DNA of 64,000 bases from Salipiger abyssi (GTDB lineage Bacteria; Pseudomonadota; Alphaproteobacteria; Rhodobacterales; Rhodobacteraceae). The stretch is from the NCBI RefSeq assembly GCF_001975705.1, contig NZ_CP015093.1:1240001-1304000 (forward strand), read 5' to 3'. Positions 28,373 through 37,213 of the stretch are shown in pieces. A program made the position numbers and the translations under genes. The notes under the pieces were generated by a model. The model saw nothing but the letters and a program-made list of their open reading frames with translations, made no database searches and was not told the origin of the DNA. Positions within the stretch are counted from its first letter, which is position 1. Each line of letters starts with the position of its first letter.

Positions 28373-29407
28373 ATGAGCCGAATGCCCGAAACCCTAAGAA
28401 ATTTGCCTATTCCTTCAAATGGCGATATGTTGCCATTCGAAGGTCGCGTCTTCCGCTGGCCTCGCATTCCACCGGAGGATCGTGTGTCATCATCATTGCT
28501 TGCGGCGGTATCCGCCTATATCGAGTCCCAAGGTGGCGGAGAGGGTCTGTTTCCGACACAGATTGGAAGCGTCAACATCCTCCGTTCCTTTGAAGCGCGG
28601 ATGCCGATGCGACAGGTTTACAAGCCTTCTGTCTGTGTCGTGCTCCAAGGCGCAAAGGAAATTATCTTTGGGGATGACACGCTTCGTTATGGTTCGATGG
28701 AGTGCCTCGTCGTCAGCCTGGACCTGCCTGCGAGTGGTCGCGTTGTCGAAGCGTCTCCGGGCGCGCCTTATGTCGGGATCACGATCGATCTGGATCTTGT
28801 CGTGATGAAGGAGGTATTGGAGCAGTTCGAAGCGCCGCCTGCACCGACATCCGATTCCGGTCCGTGTCTGTTCGTGGCACAGGTCGAGGATCAACTGGCC
28901 GATTGCGTCCTCCGTCTGATCCGGATGAACGAAACGCCCAAGGCAATCCCGGTTCTCTATCCGTCCGTCATGCGTGAGATCTGGTACTGGCTGCTAAGTG
29001 GTCCGCATGGGGGGGAGTTGTGCAAGCTGGCGTTGCCAGAATCCAACAGCGATCGTGTCGCCAAGGCAGTCTATCTTCTGCACTCTGACTTTGCCAGGAC
29101 GCTGCGGGTAGAACAACTGGCAGAGGCCGCGCATATGAGTCCGTCTTCATTCCATCAGCATTTCAAGGCGCTGACCTCAATGACGCCCCTTCAGTACCAG
29201 AAGCAATTGCGCCTTCTCGAGGCTAGGCGTCTGATGGTTACTGAGGCGGTGAACGTGGCGGAGGCGGCCTACCAGGTCGGTTACGAAAGCGCGTCGCAAT
29301 TCAGCCGCGAGTACGCCCGAATGTTTGGCGCGGCCCCCAAGGGCGACGTAACGAATTTACGTCGCCTCTATGCCCAATACACCAGCCGCCAGGCCCAGAG
29401 CGTCTAA
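28373..29407 (+). CDS. AraC-family transcriptional regulator (AraC_N domain)
   Basis: A 344-residue regulator. Residues about 40-200 form an AraC_N effector domain (MRQVYKPSVCVVLQGAKEII, then PASGRVVEASPGAPYVGITI). The C-terminal double helix-turn-helix reads TLRVEQLAEAAHMSPSSFHQ and PLQYQKQLRLLEARRLMVTE, followed by VGYESASQFSREYARMFGAA. It is divergent to an MFS gene, and a truncated copy of its start lies at 11975. It is the best candidate to bind the motif repeated in this island. Related regulators often control aldehyde- or alcohol-responsive SDR genes. Confidence 0.9.
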   Translation: MSRMPETLRNLPIPSNGDMLPFEGRVFRWPRIPPEDRVSSSLLAAVSAYIESQGGGEGLFPTQIGSVNILRSFEARMPMRQVYKPSVCVVLQGAKEIIFGDDTLRYGSMECLVVSLDLPASGRVVEASPGAPYVGITIDLDLVVMKEVLEQFEAPPAPTSDSGPCLFVAQVEDQLADCVLRLIRMNETPKAIPVLYPSVMREIWYWLLSGPHGGELCKLALPESNSDRVAKAVYLLHSDFARTLRVEQLAEAAHMSPSSFHQHFKALTSMTPLQYQKQLRLLEARRLMVTEAVNVAEAAYQVGYESASQFSREYARMFGAAPKGDVTNLRRLYAQYTSRQAQSV

Positions 29408-29423
29408 CTGGGAAATAGCGGTC

Positions 29424-29444
29424 GACCGCCTCCACGCGGCGGTC
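29424..29444 (+). terminator. Hairpin after AraC gene
   Basis: GACCGCC (29424-29430) and GGCGGTC (29438-29444) form a perfect 7-bp stem with a 7-base loop, 17 bases past the AraC stop. There is no clear T run. From here to 29815 (about 370 bases) I see no gene. Confidence 0.4.
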
Positions 29445-29815
29445 GGCCGGCTGACTGCGATCAGGTACTTGTTCCGGCATCCGCTTGTCCACCATGCTTT
29501 GTCGATCTGGAGAGCATTCCTTGAGACGCTTGTATTGACGGTCACCACCGTGCTTGGAGAATCGAGCGAGAAAATTCCAGAATCTGACATTCGAGTTCGG
29601 GAAGGCTCGCGGTAGCATCAGTGGATACTGCCTGAAGATGCAATCAGCCGGTCTTGCTTTCTCTCTCCTCGAAGAAAATCGGCCAATGGGTTGGATGGCA
29701 GCGCCATTCTGACGAGGAATGATGCCGCCACGCGGGTTCAGGTGACGCTACGAAAATGCGTGGACGGAACACAGCTCTCCGGTCGCTAAGAGTTTTCCAT
29801 TACTGGACATACTTA

Positions 29816-30694
29816 ATGAAACCACAACACGTTGAAATCTCTGGAACCGATGGCTCGGAGATTTTCCACCGTATGCAATCCAAGCAGTCGAATGCGGTCC
29901 CTCAAATCCTGCTGAAACGCAGCGCGTTGCTACTGCTTGTAACAAGTTGGATCAGCGGCGCCATATTCGGAGCCTATATCATAGCTTTTTTTGGCGGCGT
30001 CTTGGTGAACGGTAGTCCCGAGCGGTGGAATGAAGCGCTGCCTGGCCTCCACAACCCAAACTCGTTGCCGACAACTTTTGCAGTCGGCGCACACTTTCTG
30101 GCCGGCAGTGTACTGCTTCTTCTAGGACCAATCCAGTTCATCGGATATCTGCGCCGTTCCGTCCCAGCAATTCACCGATGGCTGGGGCGCGCCTATGCAA
30201 TTTCTGCAGGGGTCGCTGGTATGGGTGGTATCGTCTTCATTATAGTATCAGGTACGATCGGGGGCGCGGTGATGGATATCGGCTTCGGGATCTACGGAGC
30301 ACTGATGGTGCTTTGTGCAACAATGACGTATCACTGCGCCCGAACCCACGACATCTCGCGCCATCGCGCATGGGCAATCCGGCTGTTTGCGCTGACAATC
30401 GGCTCTTGGCTCTATCGTATGGAGTATGGCCTTTGGTACATGGCATTCGGTTTTCTTGGCCGAAGCTATACCTTCGACGGTTGGTTTGATGCGGCGATGG
30501 CCTTTCTGTTTTACGCCCCGAACCTCCTGATCGCCGAATTCTTCATTCGTGCCAGCGGTCAGGATCGCGGCGCCATCCTAGGCTACGGCGCCGCCGCGGT
30601 GGTCTTTACCGCAAGTGCTTTTATTACCCTCGTAACGATCAGCTTCACTCTTGGGGTATGGGGGCCGAGGATGGCTTCCGTCCTCCTAGGTTAA
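29816..30694 (+). CDS. DUF2306-like integral membrane protein
   Basis: Membrane protein of about 292 residues with roughly seven hydrophobic segments. Conserved histidine/arginine loops (AVGAHFLAGSVLLLLGPIQF, RRSVPAIHRWLGRAYA, HCARTHDISRHRAWAIRLFA) match the DUF2306 pattern. These features recall haem- or quinone-binding membrane proteins, but no function is established. The open frame starts at 29756; the ATG at 29816 removes an unlikely N-terminus. The nearest neighbour downstream is a c-type cytochrome. Confidence 0.75.
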   Translation: MKPQHVEISGTDGSEIFHRMQSKQSNAVPQILLKRSALLLLVTSWISGAIFGAYIIAFFGGVLVNGSPERWNEALPGLHNPNSLPTTFAVGAHFLAGSVLLLLGPIQFIGYLRRSVPAIHRWLGRAYAISAGVAGMGGIVFIIVSGTIGGAVMDIGFGIYGALMVLCATMTYHCARTHDISRHRAWAIRLFALTIGSWLYRMEYGLWYMAFGFLGRSYTFDGWFDAAMAFLFYAPNLLIAEFFIRASGQDRGAILGYGAAAVVFTASAFITLVTISFTLGVWGPRMASVLLG

Positions 30695-30739
30695 CACGTC
30701 GCCGTTTCACCCAATAGCACTGTGAACCAAGCTCATGGA

Positions 30740-30774
30740 AGGATCAGGCAAGTTTCTCGTAGATTGCGGCATGG
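30740..30774 (+). promoter_or_regulatory. Putative AraC-type operator upstream of cytochrome gene
   Basis: AGGATCAGGCAAGTTT at 30740-30755 is identical to the site upstream of the second molybdo-hydroxylase operon. The second half GGCATGG begins 21 bases after the first GGCAA. The site ends 108 bases before the cytochrome start, the same distance as the related site before the SDR at 31480. Confidence 0.55.
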
Positions 30775-30881
30775 TGCCAACGATTGATTGATGCAACGCA
30801 TGAAATCACACGGAATGTCTCTCTAGTGACCAAAGCTGGGCCCCGGATGCGCCGAGCTTTCCAGCACTTCAGGGAAGGATA

Positions 30882-31274
30882 ATGATCAAGATGGCCCCTC
30901 GACTGCCGGCCCTCGGCGGCATTGCTTTCGTTATATGTCTCTCGGCATTAGGGTATCCCAACAGAATACATGCCCAAGACGCTGCAACGGGAGAACGCCT
31001 TTTCAGGCAGCGCTGTGCTGGCTGCCACCCCACCGAATCTGGAAGAACTGGAGCAGGGCCATCGCTTGCAGGATTGATGGGCCGACGCGCTGGCAGCGTC
31101 GAAGGGGCCCGCTATTCCCCGGCCATGAGGAGACTGGAAATTGTCTGGAATAGAGGCTCACTCGACAGCTATCTCGCGGACCCGAGCGGCTTCGTCGTCG
31201 GTACGACTAAGAGGACTCCTATCCGAAACGCTGAAGACCGGGCCAATCTGATCGCCTTTCTAGGTGGCCTATAG
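30882..31274 (+). CDS. Exported c-type cytochrome
   Basis: Small cytochrome c of 130 residues with a signal peptide (LPALGGIAFVICLSALGYPN, then IHAQDA), one haem site CAGCH and the block [19 protein letters not shown] that is nearly the same as in the cytochrome at 15649. No clear methionine ligand appears in the C-terminal part (VVGTTKRTPIRNAEDRANL), where the family usually has one, so the haem ligation may differ. A ribosome site AAGGA precedes the ATG. It is likely an electron acceptor for one of the periplasmic oxidoreductases. Confidence 0.88.
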   Translation: MIKMAPRLPALGGIAFVICLSALGYPNRIHAQDAATGERLFRQRCAGCHPTESGRTGAGPSLAGLMGRRAGSVEGARYSPAMRRLEIVWNRGSLDSYLADPSGFVVGTTKRTPIRNAEDRANLIAFLGGL

Positions 31275-31343
31275 GCCACAAGCATTTGCCGCTCACGGAA
31301 CCGGCCGGCCACCCTTGCCAACTTCACTAATATTCCCCGCTTT

Positions 31344-31383
31344 AGGCAAGTTTTTTGAGTCTTCAGACATGGTTACCTGAAGA
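31344..31383 (+). promoter_or_regulatory. Putative AraC-type operator plus dyad upstream of SDR gene
   Basis: AGGCAAGTTTTTTGAG at 31344 and GACATGG ending at 31372 repeat the two-half-site motif, 108 bases before the SDR start. A perfect 7-bp inverted repeat, TCTTCAG (31360-31366) and CTGAAGA (31377-31383), overlaps the second half. Confidence 0.5.
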
Positions 31384-31479
31384 TCTTTCAACAAGATTTA
31401 GATCGCCGGCGCACGGCGTAAGGCCACGGCCAGGCATCAGACTGAACCAGATACAGGGTCGAAGGACATAGAACGTACA

Positions 31480-32460
31480 ATGGAAAAATGGACCGCAGAG
31501 AATATTCCATCCCAAACCGGGCGCTCCGCAGTCGTGACTGGTACAGGTGGGCTGGGCTACGAGGACGCCCTCGCCTTAGCACGCGCTGGTGCACGCGTCG
31601 TGATCGCCGGACGCAATCCCCAAAAGGGAGCGGAAGCTGTGGCGTCGATCAAAGAATCCGTCCCCGGCGCGCAGGTTCGGTTCGGCGAAGTGGATCTTGC
31701 AGATCTCACCTCGATCGCCAACTTCGCTTCGAAACTCGCGCAAGAGCAGAAGAGCCTCGATCTCCTGATCAACAATGCCGGGGTGATGACGCCGCCGGAT
31801 CGTCGCAATACGAGAGATGGTTTCGAATTGCAATTCGGCACCAACTTTCTGGGCCATTTTGCGCTCACCGGGCATCTGTTGCCACTGCTGGAGAATGGAT
31901 CGCGTTCGCGTGTTGTGACCCTTAGCAGCATTGCGGCCCAGCAAGGCGTAATCGACTTCGATGACCTGCAAGCCGAGCGCGACTACACTCCGATGCCGGT
32001 CTATGCTCAATCGAAACTTGCCTGCCTAATGTTTGCGTTTGAGTTAAGTCGGCGCAGCAAAGCAGCGGGCTGGAGCATCGAGAGCATCGCCGCGCATCCT
32101 GGCATCACACGCACCGATTTAATCGTTAACGGATCGGGCCGAGCCAGTGCGGCCGGCCTCATGCGGCGCTTCCTTCCGTTCCTGTTCCAGCCAGCTTGGC
32201 AGGGCGCACTACCCACTCTCTTTGCGGCGACCGATCCGGCGGCGCGAGACGGCAACTATTACGGCCCTGACAAACTGGGCGGAACCCGCGGCTATCCCAC
32301 CGTAGAGACGCCTCCCAAGCAGGCACGGGATGAAGTGATAGCTGCCCGCCTGTGGGAAATCTCGGCGGAACTGACAGGTGTGACATTCATACCGAAACAT
32401 TCGGGAGCAAGAACCGTTGAGCCGGGCAGCATATTCCGGCAGTCATCTCCGAAATCATAG
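31480..32460 (+). CDS. SDR-family oxidoreductase (retinol dehydrogenase/WWOX-like)
   Basis: Short-chain dehydrogenase of 326 residues of the longer protochlorophyllide reductase/retinol dehydrogenase-like group. Cofactor motif TGTGGLGYEDALALARAG (a TGxxxGxG motif with a threonine-rich variant), NNAGVMTPP, the NFLGHFALTGHLLPLL helix, Ser in VVTLSSIAAQ, Tyr-Lys in YAQSKLACLMFAFEL. The C-terminal YYGPDKLGGTRGYP is common in this group. RBS GAAGGA precedes the ATG. It is probably cytosolic and controlled through the motif upstream. Confidence 0.88.
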   Translation: MEKWTAENIPSQTGRSAVVTGTGGLGYEDALALARAGARVVIAGRNPQKGAEAVASIKESVPGAQVRFGEVDLADLTSIANFASKLAQEQKSLDLLINNAGVMTPPDRRNTRDGFELQFGTNFLGHFALTGHLLPLLENGSRSRVVTLSSIAAQQGVIDFDDLQAERDYTPMPVYAQSKLACLMFAFELSRRSKAAGWSIESIAAHPGITRTDLIVNGSGRASAAGLMRRFLPFLFQPAWQGALPTLFAATDPAARDGNYYGPDKLGGTRGYPTVETPPKQARDEVIAARLWEISAELTGVTFIPKHSGARTVEPGSIFRQSSPKS

Positions 32461-32474
32461 CATCCACTTTGGCA

Positions 32475-32504
32475 AGGCGGCGATAAGAAGAGTATCCGCC
32501 GCCT
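32475..32504. terminator. Bidirectional hairpin between convergent genes
   Basis: AGGCGGCGATA (32475-32485) pairs with TATCCGCCGCCT (32493-32504) with one bulge and a 7-base loop. It lies between the SDR stop and the stop of the minus-strand Atu4866-like gene, as expected for a shared terminator. Confidence 0.6.
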
Positions 32505-32516
32505 GCCCTGAAGGCG

Positions 32517-32834
32517 CTACTGCCGCCGCCGTAGGATCATACCTCCGTGATGCAGTGTGTTCTCGTCGACGAAAGTGCCGTCGGCGGTGAAGCCGGTGTC
32601 ATCCCAATACTGGATATAGTTCCCTTCTACCTCATAGCGCCCCTGATAGGCGCTTTCTCGTGTTCCGCGCGCTTCGTCGTAGCGCCCATTGGGCAGGAGC
32701 TGGTGGCGAACCCTGTTATCATCGGTCTGCCACATGCCGACATAAGGGTGGTCGGCCGGCGCGCCTTCGGCGGATGGACTCGACGGGTGCCCAAGAAGTG
32801 CCAGTGCAACGGCAGATGCAAGTGTTCTCTGCAT
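32517..32834 (-). CDS. Atu4866-like exported small protein
   Basis: A 105-residue protein with a signal peptide (LASAVALALLGHPSSPSAEG) and an Atu4866-type domain: HPYVGMWQTDDNRVRHQLLP, NGRYDEARGTRESAYQGRYE, then YWDDTGFTADGTFVDENTLH. The fold is a small beta barrel and the function is unknown. It follows an exported NTF2-like protein gene on the same strand, as in clusters where such proteins accompany SDRs and AraC or LysR regulators. Confidence 0.8.
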   Translation of the reverse strand: MQRTLASAVALALLGHPSSPSAEGAPADHPYVGMWQTDDNRVRHQLLPNGRYDEARGTRESAYQGRYEVEGNYIQYWDDTGFTADGTFVDENTLHHGGMILRRRQ

Positions 32835-32902
32835 TACTTGATCTCTTTTTCGATGTTAGGGTGGACAGGGTCGCCGACTTCCGAGGGCGTCACTAAATCA
32901 GA

Positions 32903-33409
32903 TCACTCTGCGACCGGTTCGTTATTCTCGACCACTTCCTGATAGGCGACGAGATCGAGAAATGCCTCGGCCTCCACGACCAATCCGTCTTCCAACTGGA
33001 ATATCCAGACGAACCGGTTTTCGTAGGGAGCTCCGGACGTCGTGGTTGCGGAGCCGTCGAAGCGGACGATGACGGTCTCACCCACAGCCCAGATCGCATG
33101 GACTTCCGGCATGATTGGCGTGGTAAGGCGACTGACCAGAGGTTGGGAGGCTTCCTCGACGAAACTCTGGCGACTTTCGTAAGTGCCCGCCACCGGGCCC
33201 GAGCCATGGATGGTCCAGCGTATATCTGGCGCAAGCAACGCGTCAAAGACATTGCCGCCTGCCGCCCAACTTTCAAAAGCCTGGCGCACGACAGCCTCGT
33301 TCTGGGCAGCCGTTTCGGATTGATTGGCCTGAGCTTGCGCCACCGAGGCCACGAAGACACCGGCTCCCAGGACAGACCGAATAGAGCGTTTGAAGTTGGA
33401 TTTTCTCAA
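32903..33409 (-). CDS. Exported NTF2/SnoaL-like protein
   Basis: A 168-residue protein with a signal peptide (SVLGAGVFVASVAQAQA) and an NTF2-like fold: NEAVVRQAFESWAAGGNVFD, ALLAPDIRWTIHGSGPVAGT and VIVRFDGSATTTSGAPYENR. Members of the SnoaL-like group include small-molecule isomerases and hydrolases. The start is TTG at 33409, chosen because AGGAG sits eight bases upstream and no ATG fits the signal peptide. It precedes the Atu4866-like gene. Confidence 0.8.
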   Translation of the reverse strand: MRKSNFKRSIRSVLGAGVFVASVAQAQANQSETAAQNEAVVRQAFESWAAGGNVFDALLAPDIRWTIHGSGPVAGTYESRQSFVEEASQPLVSRLTTPIMPEVHAIWAVGETVIVRFDGSATTTSGAPYENRFVWIFQLEDGLVVEAEAFLDLVAYQEVVENNEPVAE

Positions 33410-33459
33410 GTTGTTTCTCCTTCTGGTGGGGACGTCATCTGACGAAAGTCAGTCGGTAC

Positions 33460-34182
33460 TCATCCTTGCTGTCCCTGCGGGCGCACGGTGACCTCATTCA
33501 CGCCAACGTTCTCCGGGCTCTCGATGATGTGGCGCACCAAGCGACCAATATCGGCGGGCTGCAGGGCGATGGCGCGATAGTCATCCATGAGCGTTCTGGT
33601 CTCTTCATGGGTGATCGTCCTGGCCAACTCGCTCTCGACGACGCCCGGATTGACGCAAGTGACCCGGATATGGGGGTTTTCTTGCCGTAACCCGTCCGAG
33701 ATCGCCCGCACCGCGAATTTCGTCCCGCAATAGACCGCCGCTGTCGGCACCGCATTCAGCGCGCCAATTGAGGCGATATTGATGATCTGCCCGGAGTTCT
33801 GGCGGTCCATGGCCGGAAGCACAGATGCGATTCCCCAAAGAACACCCTTGATGTTCACATCCACCATACGCTCCCACTCATCATGCTTGCCCGCAGACAT
33901 CGGCGAAAGTGGCATCACCCCGGCGTTATTCACGAGCACATCGATCCGGCCCCAGAGGTCGAGAGCAATCGCGGCAAAGGCCGCCATCTCCTCACGGTTG
34001 GTCACATCGAGCGCGCCGGTCTCGGCATAACCTCCTGCGGCCCTGATATCCGCGGCGATAGTGGCAAGCCGGTCGATACGCCGCGCGCCTAGCAACAGCT
34101 TGGCACCAGCCGTTCCAAGGGCGCGCGCAATGCCTTCCCCGATGCCGCTCGAAGCTCCGGTAATGAGAATGACTTTGTCCAT
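33460..34182 (-). CDS. SDR-family oxidoreductase
   Basis: Classical SDR of 240 residues. TGASSGIGEGIARALG binds the cofactor, VLVNNAGVMPLSPM is the structural NNAG, Ser in IINIASIGAL, and Tyr-Lys in YCGTKFAVRAISDGLRQE. It resembles the YdfG/serine 3-dehydrogenase-like group. The start ATG at 34182 follows a perfect AGGAGGT; an apparent GTG upstream is part of that site. It is divergent from a LysR gene that probably controls it, and is followed by the NTF2-like and Atu4866-like genes in the same direction. Confidence 0.9.
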   Translation of the reverse strand: MDKVILITGASSGIGEGIARALGTAGAKLLLGARRIDRLATIAADIRAAGGYAETGALDVTNREEMAAFAAIALDLWGRIDVLVNNAGVMPLSPMSAGKHDEWERMVDVNIKGVLWGIASVLPAMDRQNSGQIINIASIGALNAVPTAAVYCGTKFAVRAISDGLRQENPHIRVTCVNPGVVESELARTITHEETRTLMDDYRAIALQPADIGRLVRHIIESPENVGVNEVTVRPQGQQG

Positions 34183-34234
34183 CTGCACCTCCTAGGTCCC
34201 AGCCTCGTTGCAACTGGTCGAAAGTTGGCGCAGT

Positions 34235-34250
34235 TTCACTGTCTCATGAA
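34235..34250. promoter_or_regulatory. LysR-box-like dyad
   Basis: TTCACTGTCTCATGAA is a short dyad (TTCA-8-TGAA) in the 114 bases between the divergent SDR and LysR genes. It resembles a LysR-family recognition site. Functional assignment rests on position only. Confidence 0.4.
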
Positions 34251-34296
34251 GACGGCGATTTCTTTACATTCTGGTTAGCGAGTTTGGACAATCTGC

Positions 34297-35187
34297 ATGG
34301 ACCTCAACCTACTCACAATCCTTCTGGCAGTCGCAAAGGAACAGAATTTTCGTGCAGCTGCCGACCGGATGGGGGTAACCCGCTCGGCGATCAGCCAGGC
34401 GATCCGGCGACTCGAGGACCAGCTCGGCACGGCACTCGTCGTCCGAACAACTCGCTCGGTTCGCCTCACTGAAGCGGGTGCTACGTTGGTCAACTCGTTG
34501 GAGGGTCCGTTGACCGAAATCGACGGCGCCCTGGAGGCGACCGGGGCGCGTGATGCACCACGTGGCCACCTGCGGCTGACGGCGACCTCGATTGCCGAAC
34601 CGTTCCTCTCGGGGCCGCTTTTGGCGGATTTCGTGGAGCGCTATCCGCATGTGACGGTCGACGTGACGGTGACAGATGACGAATTCGACATCGTCGCCCA
34701 TGGCTTTGATGCCGGAGTGCGGCTGGGCGAGGTGATCGAGAAGGACATGATCGCCGTGCCTCTCGGGGGAGATCAGCAGGAACGTGCCGCCGCTTCGCCG
34801 GCCTATCTGGCGCGACATGGCATCCCGGCCCATCCGCGCGAATTGGTCGACCACCGCTGCGTCGGCTGGCGCCGCGCTCCTGAGCTAGCCCCGCATCGCT
34901 GGGAGTTCGTCGAGAACGGCCACCCTTTTGATGTAGCAGTGGATCCCCAATTCACTACCAACGACCTTCGTCTCATGCTCAGGATGGCCCTGGCAGGAAC
35001 CGGAATCACCTTTGCCCCAGAAGACTGTCTGAGAGATCGCTTCAATGACGGCACCCTCGTTCCCTTGCTGGAAGAATTCCTACCGCCCTTTCCAGGGTTC
35101 TTTATTTACTTCCCCCAAAGGCGCAACATGGCGCCCAAACTACGCGTGCTAATCGATCATATTCGGCGCTTCAAACAATCGGATTGA
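34297..35187 (+). CDS. LysR-family transcriptional regulator
   Basis: A 296-residue LTTR. The N-terminal winged helix is clear (AVAKEQNFRAAADRMGVTRS, AISQAIRRLEDQLGTALVVR). The effector domain reads RGHLRLTATSIAEPFLSGPL, then GFDAGVRLGEVIEKDMIAVP and MALAGTGITFAPEDCLRDRF, as in LTTRs next to SDR or oxidoreductase genes. It is divergent to the SDR at 33460, the usual target arrangement. Confidence 0.92.
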   Translation: MDLNLLTILLAVAKEQNFRAAADRMGVTRSAISQAIRRLEDQLGTALVVRTTRSVRLTEAGATLVNSLEGPLTEIDGALEATGARDAPRGHLRLTATSIAEPFLSGPLLADFVERYPHVTVDVTVTDDEFDIVAHGFDAGVRLGEVIEKDMIAVPLGGDQQERAAASPAYLARHGIPAHPRELVDHRCVGWRRAPELAPHRWEFVENGHPFDVAVDPQFTTNDLRLMLRMALAGTGITFAPEDCLRDRFNDGTLVPLLEEFLPPFPGFFIYFPQRRNMAPKLRVLIDHIRRFKQSD

Positions 35188-35308
35188 GGCCGACAAAGGG
35201 CTTCCACAGAGGGAACCTAGCCGGTGGATCATGTCCGGATCGACATGGGCCCAAACGATGCTGCTTCGGATGCCAGCAGTGGCATGACGATCCAGATGTC
35301 AAAGGCGG

Positions 35309-36226
35309 TCAGGCTCTCGATTCCTTTGCGAACTGTCTGGGTGATTTTCCCGTCTCGCGCTTGAACGCAACCGAGAAGGCGCTCTCGGAGCCATACCCCA
35401 TTTCGTGCGCGATCTGTCCCAGTGACAAATCGGTGTGGCACAGGCGATGGCTGGCAATCAGAATGCGCCAGCGCGTAAGGTAGCCGATCGGAGAGATCCC
35501 CATCCTGCTCTTGAACCGCGTCGCGAAACTGGTGCGTGACATGCCGGCCTTGCCGGCGAGTTCGGTAACAGACCAGTTCCGTGCAGGGTCTTCGTGAAGG
35601 GCCGCCACTGCCGCGTAGATTTGGGGATCGGCGAAAGCCGCAAGCCAACCAGCGGGCTCGATCCGTCCTTCCGACAGGTGAGCGCGCATGAGTTGCGCCA
35701 GTACGAAATGCGACAGGTATTCGATCGAAGCGGCACTACCCGGCTGCGGGTTCCGCAGTTCTTCCGCGATCCGCTCGACCGACCAGCGTACCGCTTCTCT
35801 TTCCTTGTCCGACCGGACCAGAACGACCGGAGGGATGGTGCTGAGCAACGTCTCGGCAACCGTCCCTGAAATTAGGAACCGGCTGCTGGTCATGAAGAAG
35901 TCGCCGCCACCATTGAAGACTGCGGTGTGACCGTGGCCAACAGGAGCATAGATTTCCGCAGCATCGGCAGCAGAGCCCCCCTGACGCGCGGACAGAAGAA
36001 ACGCGCGTCCGCGCGGAAGGATGACGCAGTCTCCAGTACCCAGCCAAAGCGGCGCCTCGACACCCTCGACAGCGAGCCAGCACCCTCCCTTCAGGACAGC
36101 ATTGCACTTCAGCCCGGCATGGCGCTCGAACCGAATGGACCAGTCACCCCCCGCATCCAGCCCTGCGGCAAGACAATCGTGTGGCCTAAGGAACGAAATG
36201 ACATTTGAAAGCGGATCAAGAGCCAT
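35309..36226 (-). CDS. AraC-family regulator with cupin domain
   Basis: A 305-residue regulator with an N-terminal cupin_6-like domain (PLWLGTGDCVILPRGRAFLL, and HTAVFNGGGDFFMTSSRFLI) and a C-terminal double helix-turn-helix (NWSVTELAGKAGMSRTSFAT, LSLGQIAHEMGYGSESAFSV, AFKRETGKSPRQF). The start at 36226 (ALDPLSNVISFLRP) matches the family; the frame is open to 36475. It is divergent to the NmrA-like gene at 36323, with 96 bases between, so it likely controls that gene. Confidence 0.9.
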   Translation of the reverse strand: MALDPLSNVISFLRPHDCLAAGLDAGGDWSIRFERHAGLKCNAVLKGGCWLAVEGVEAPLWLGTGDCVILPRGRAFLLSARQGGSAADAAEIYAPVGHGHTAVFNGGGDFFMTSSRFLISGTVAETLLSTIPPVVLVRSDKEREAVRWSVERIAEELRNPQPGSAASIEYLSHFVLAQLMRAHLSEGRIEPAGWLAAFADPQIYAAVAALHEDPARNWSVTELAGKAGMSRTSFATRFKSRMGISPIGYLTRWRILIASHRLCHTDLSLGQIAHEMGYGSESAFSVAFKRETGKSPRQFAKESRA

Positions 36227-36322
36227 TTTTGAACGCTCGAAAAGAAAGTGCGGCGCTTCAATCATAGACAGTTCGGCGACGATAGATAGATCCTTGTGGC
36301 TCCCCCAATGAGGAGACTGACC

Positions 36323-37213
36323 ATGATGCTGATAACAACGCCGACCGGTGACATCGGAACTCGGGTCCTTGCGCACGTGCTCGACGCCGGAAAAGAGGCA
36401 CGTGTGATTGCCAGAAACCCGGCGCGGCTGCCTGAAGCAGTGCGCAGCCGCGTCGACATATTCGAAGGGTCCCATGCCGATCCCGCGGTGATCGTACCTG
36501 CGCTGAGCGGCGTGGATGCAGTGTTTTGGCTCCCGCCCGGCAACCTCGACGCTCAGGACGCCGAGACGGCCTACTGCGAGTTTTCCCGCGCGTTCTGCGA
36601 TGCGCTACGAGGCTCTCCGGTGCGCCGCGTCGTAGGAATATCTGCGCTTGGCCGGGGCTGGCCGAAACCCGCAGGCCAGGTGTCGGCGACAATTCAGGTG
36701 GACGACATGATCGCCGGTACGGGTGTCCACTATCGAGCTCTGACCTGCGCTTCACTGATGGACAACCTGTTGAGACAGGTGGACCTGATCCGAACCGAAG
36801 GTGTCTTCTACCAACCTGTGCCACAGGATCTGAAACTGCCGCATGTGGCGAAATCGGACGTCGCCAGAACTGCCGCCCGGCTACTCGAACATACCGAGTG
36901 GACTGGTGTCGACGAGGTACCGCTCCACGGTCCGGAAAACCTGACATACGATCAAATGGCGGAGATCCTTTCGGAAGCCCTAAAGCGTCCAATTCGCTTT
37001 AGGGAGATCTCAATGGAGGCTTTCGGCGACCTCCTGCGATCGACAGGTTGCACCGAAGGCATGGCGCGCGCGGCAATGGAAATGATGATCGCGAAGAGCG
37101 AAGGCATGGATACGATGACAAGACCAGAATCCCGATCTGCCACACCAACATCGTTTCAGACATGGTGCGAAAACGAACTCCGCCCGGTCATCGAATATCA
37201 AGAAAATAGTTAG
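36323..37213 (+). CDS. NmrA-like NAD(P)-binding protein
   Basis: Atypical SDR/NmrA-family protein of 296 residues: LITTPTGDIGTRVLAHVLDA (a degenerate GxxGxxG-type loop), ARVIARNPARLPEAV, GVDAVFWLPPGN, RVVGISALGRGW and LTCASLMDNLLRQV. It lacks the YxxxK catalytic pair, so it may be a redox sensor or quinone reductase-like protein rather than a dehydrogenase. The ATG at 36323 follows AGGAG at good spacing. It is regulated perhaps by the divergent AraC gene. Confidence 0.82.
   Translation: MMLITTPTGDIGTRVLAHVLDAGKEARVIARNPARLPEAVRSRVDIFEGSHADPAVIVPALSGVDAVFWLPPGNLDAQDAETAYCEFSRAFCDALRGSPVRRVVGISALGRGWPKPAGQVSATIQVDDMIAGTGVHYRALTCASLMDNLLRQVDLIRTEGVFYQPVPQDLKLPHVAKSDVARTAARLLEHTEWTGVDEVPLHGPENLTYDQMAEILSEALKRPIRFREISMEAFGDLLRSTGCTEGMARAAMEMMIAKSEGMDTMTRPESRSATPTSFQTWCENELRPVIEYQENS

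Noticed and set aside
32009..32030. Another AAACTTGCCTG match to the island motif inside the SDR gene at 31480
   Set aside because: It is within coding sequence (SKLAC) and lacks the second half-site at the 21-base spacing.
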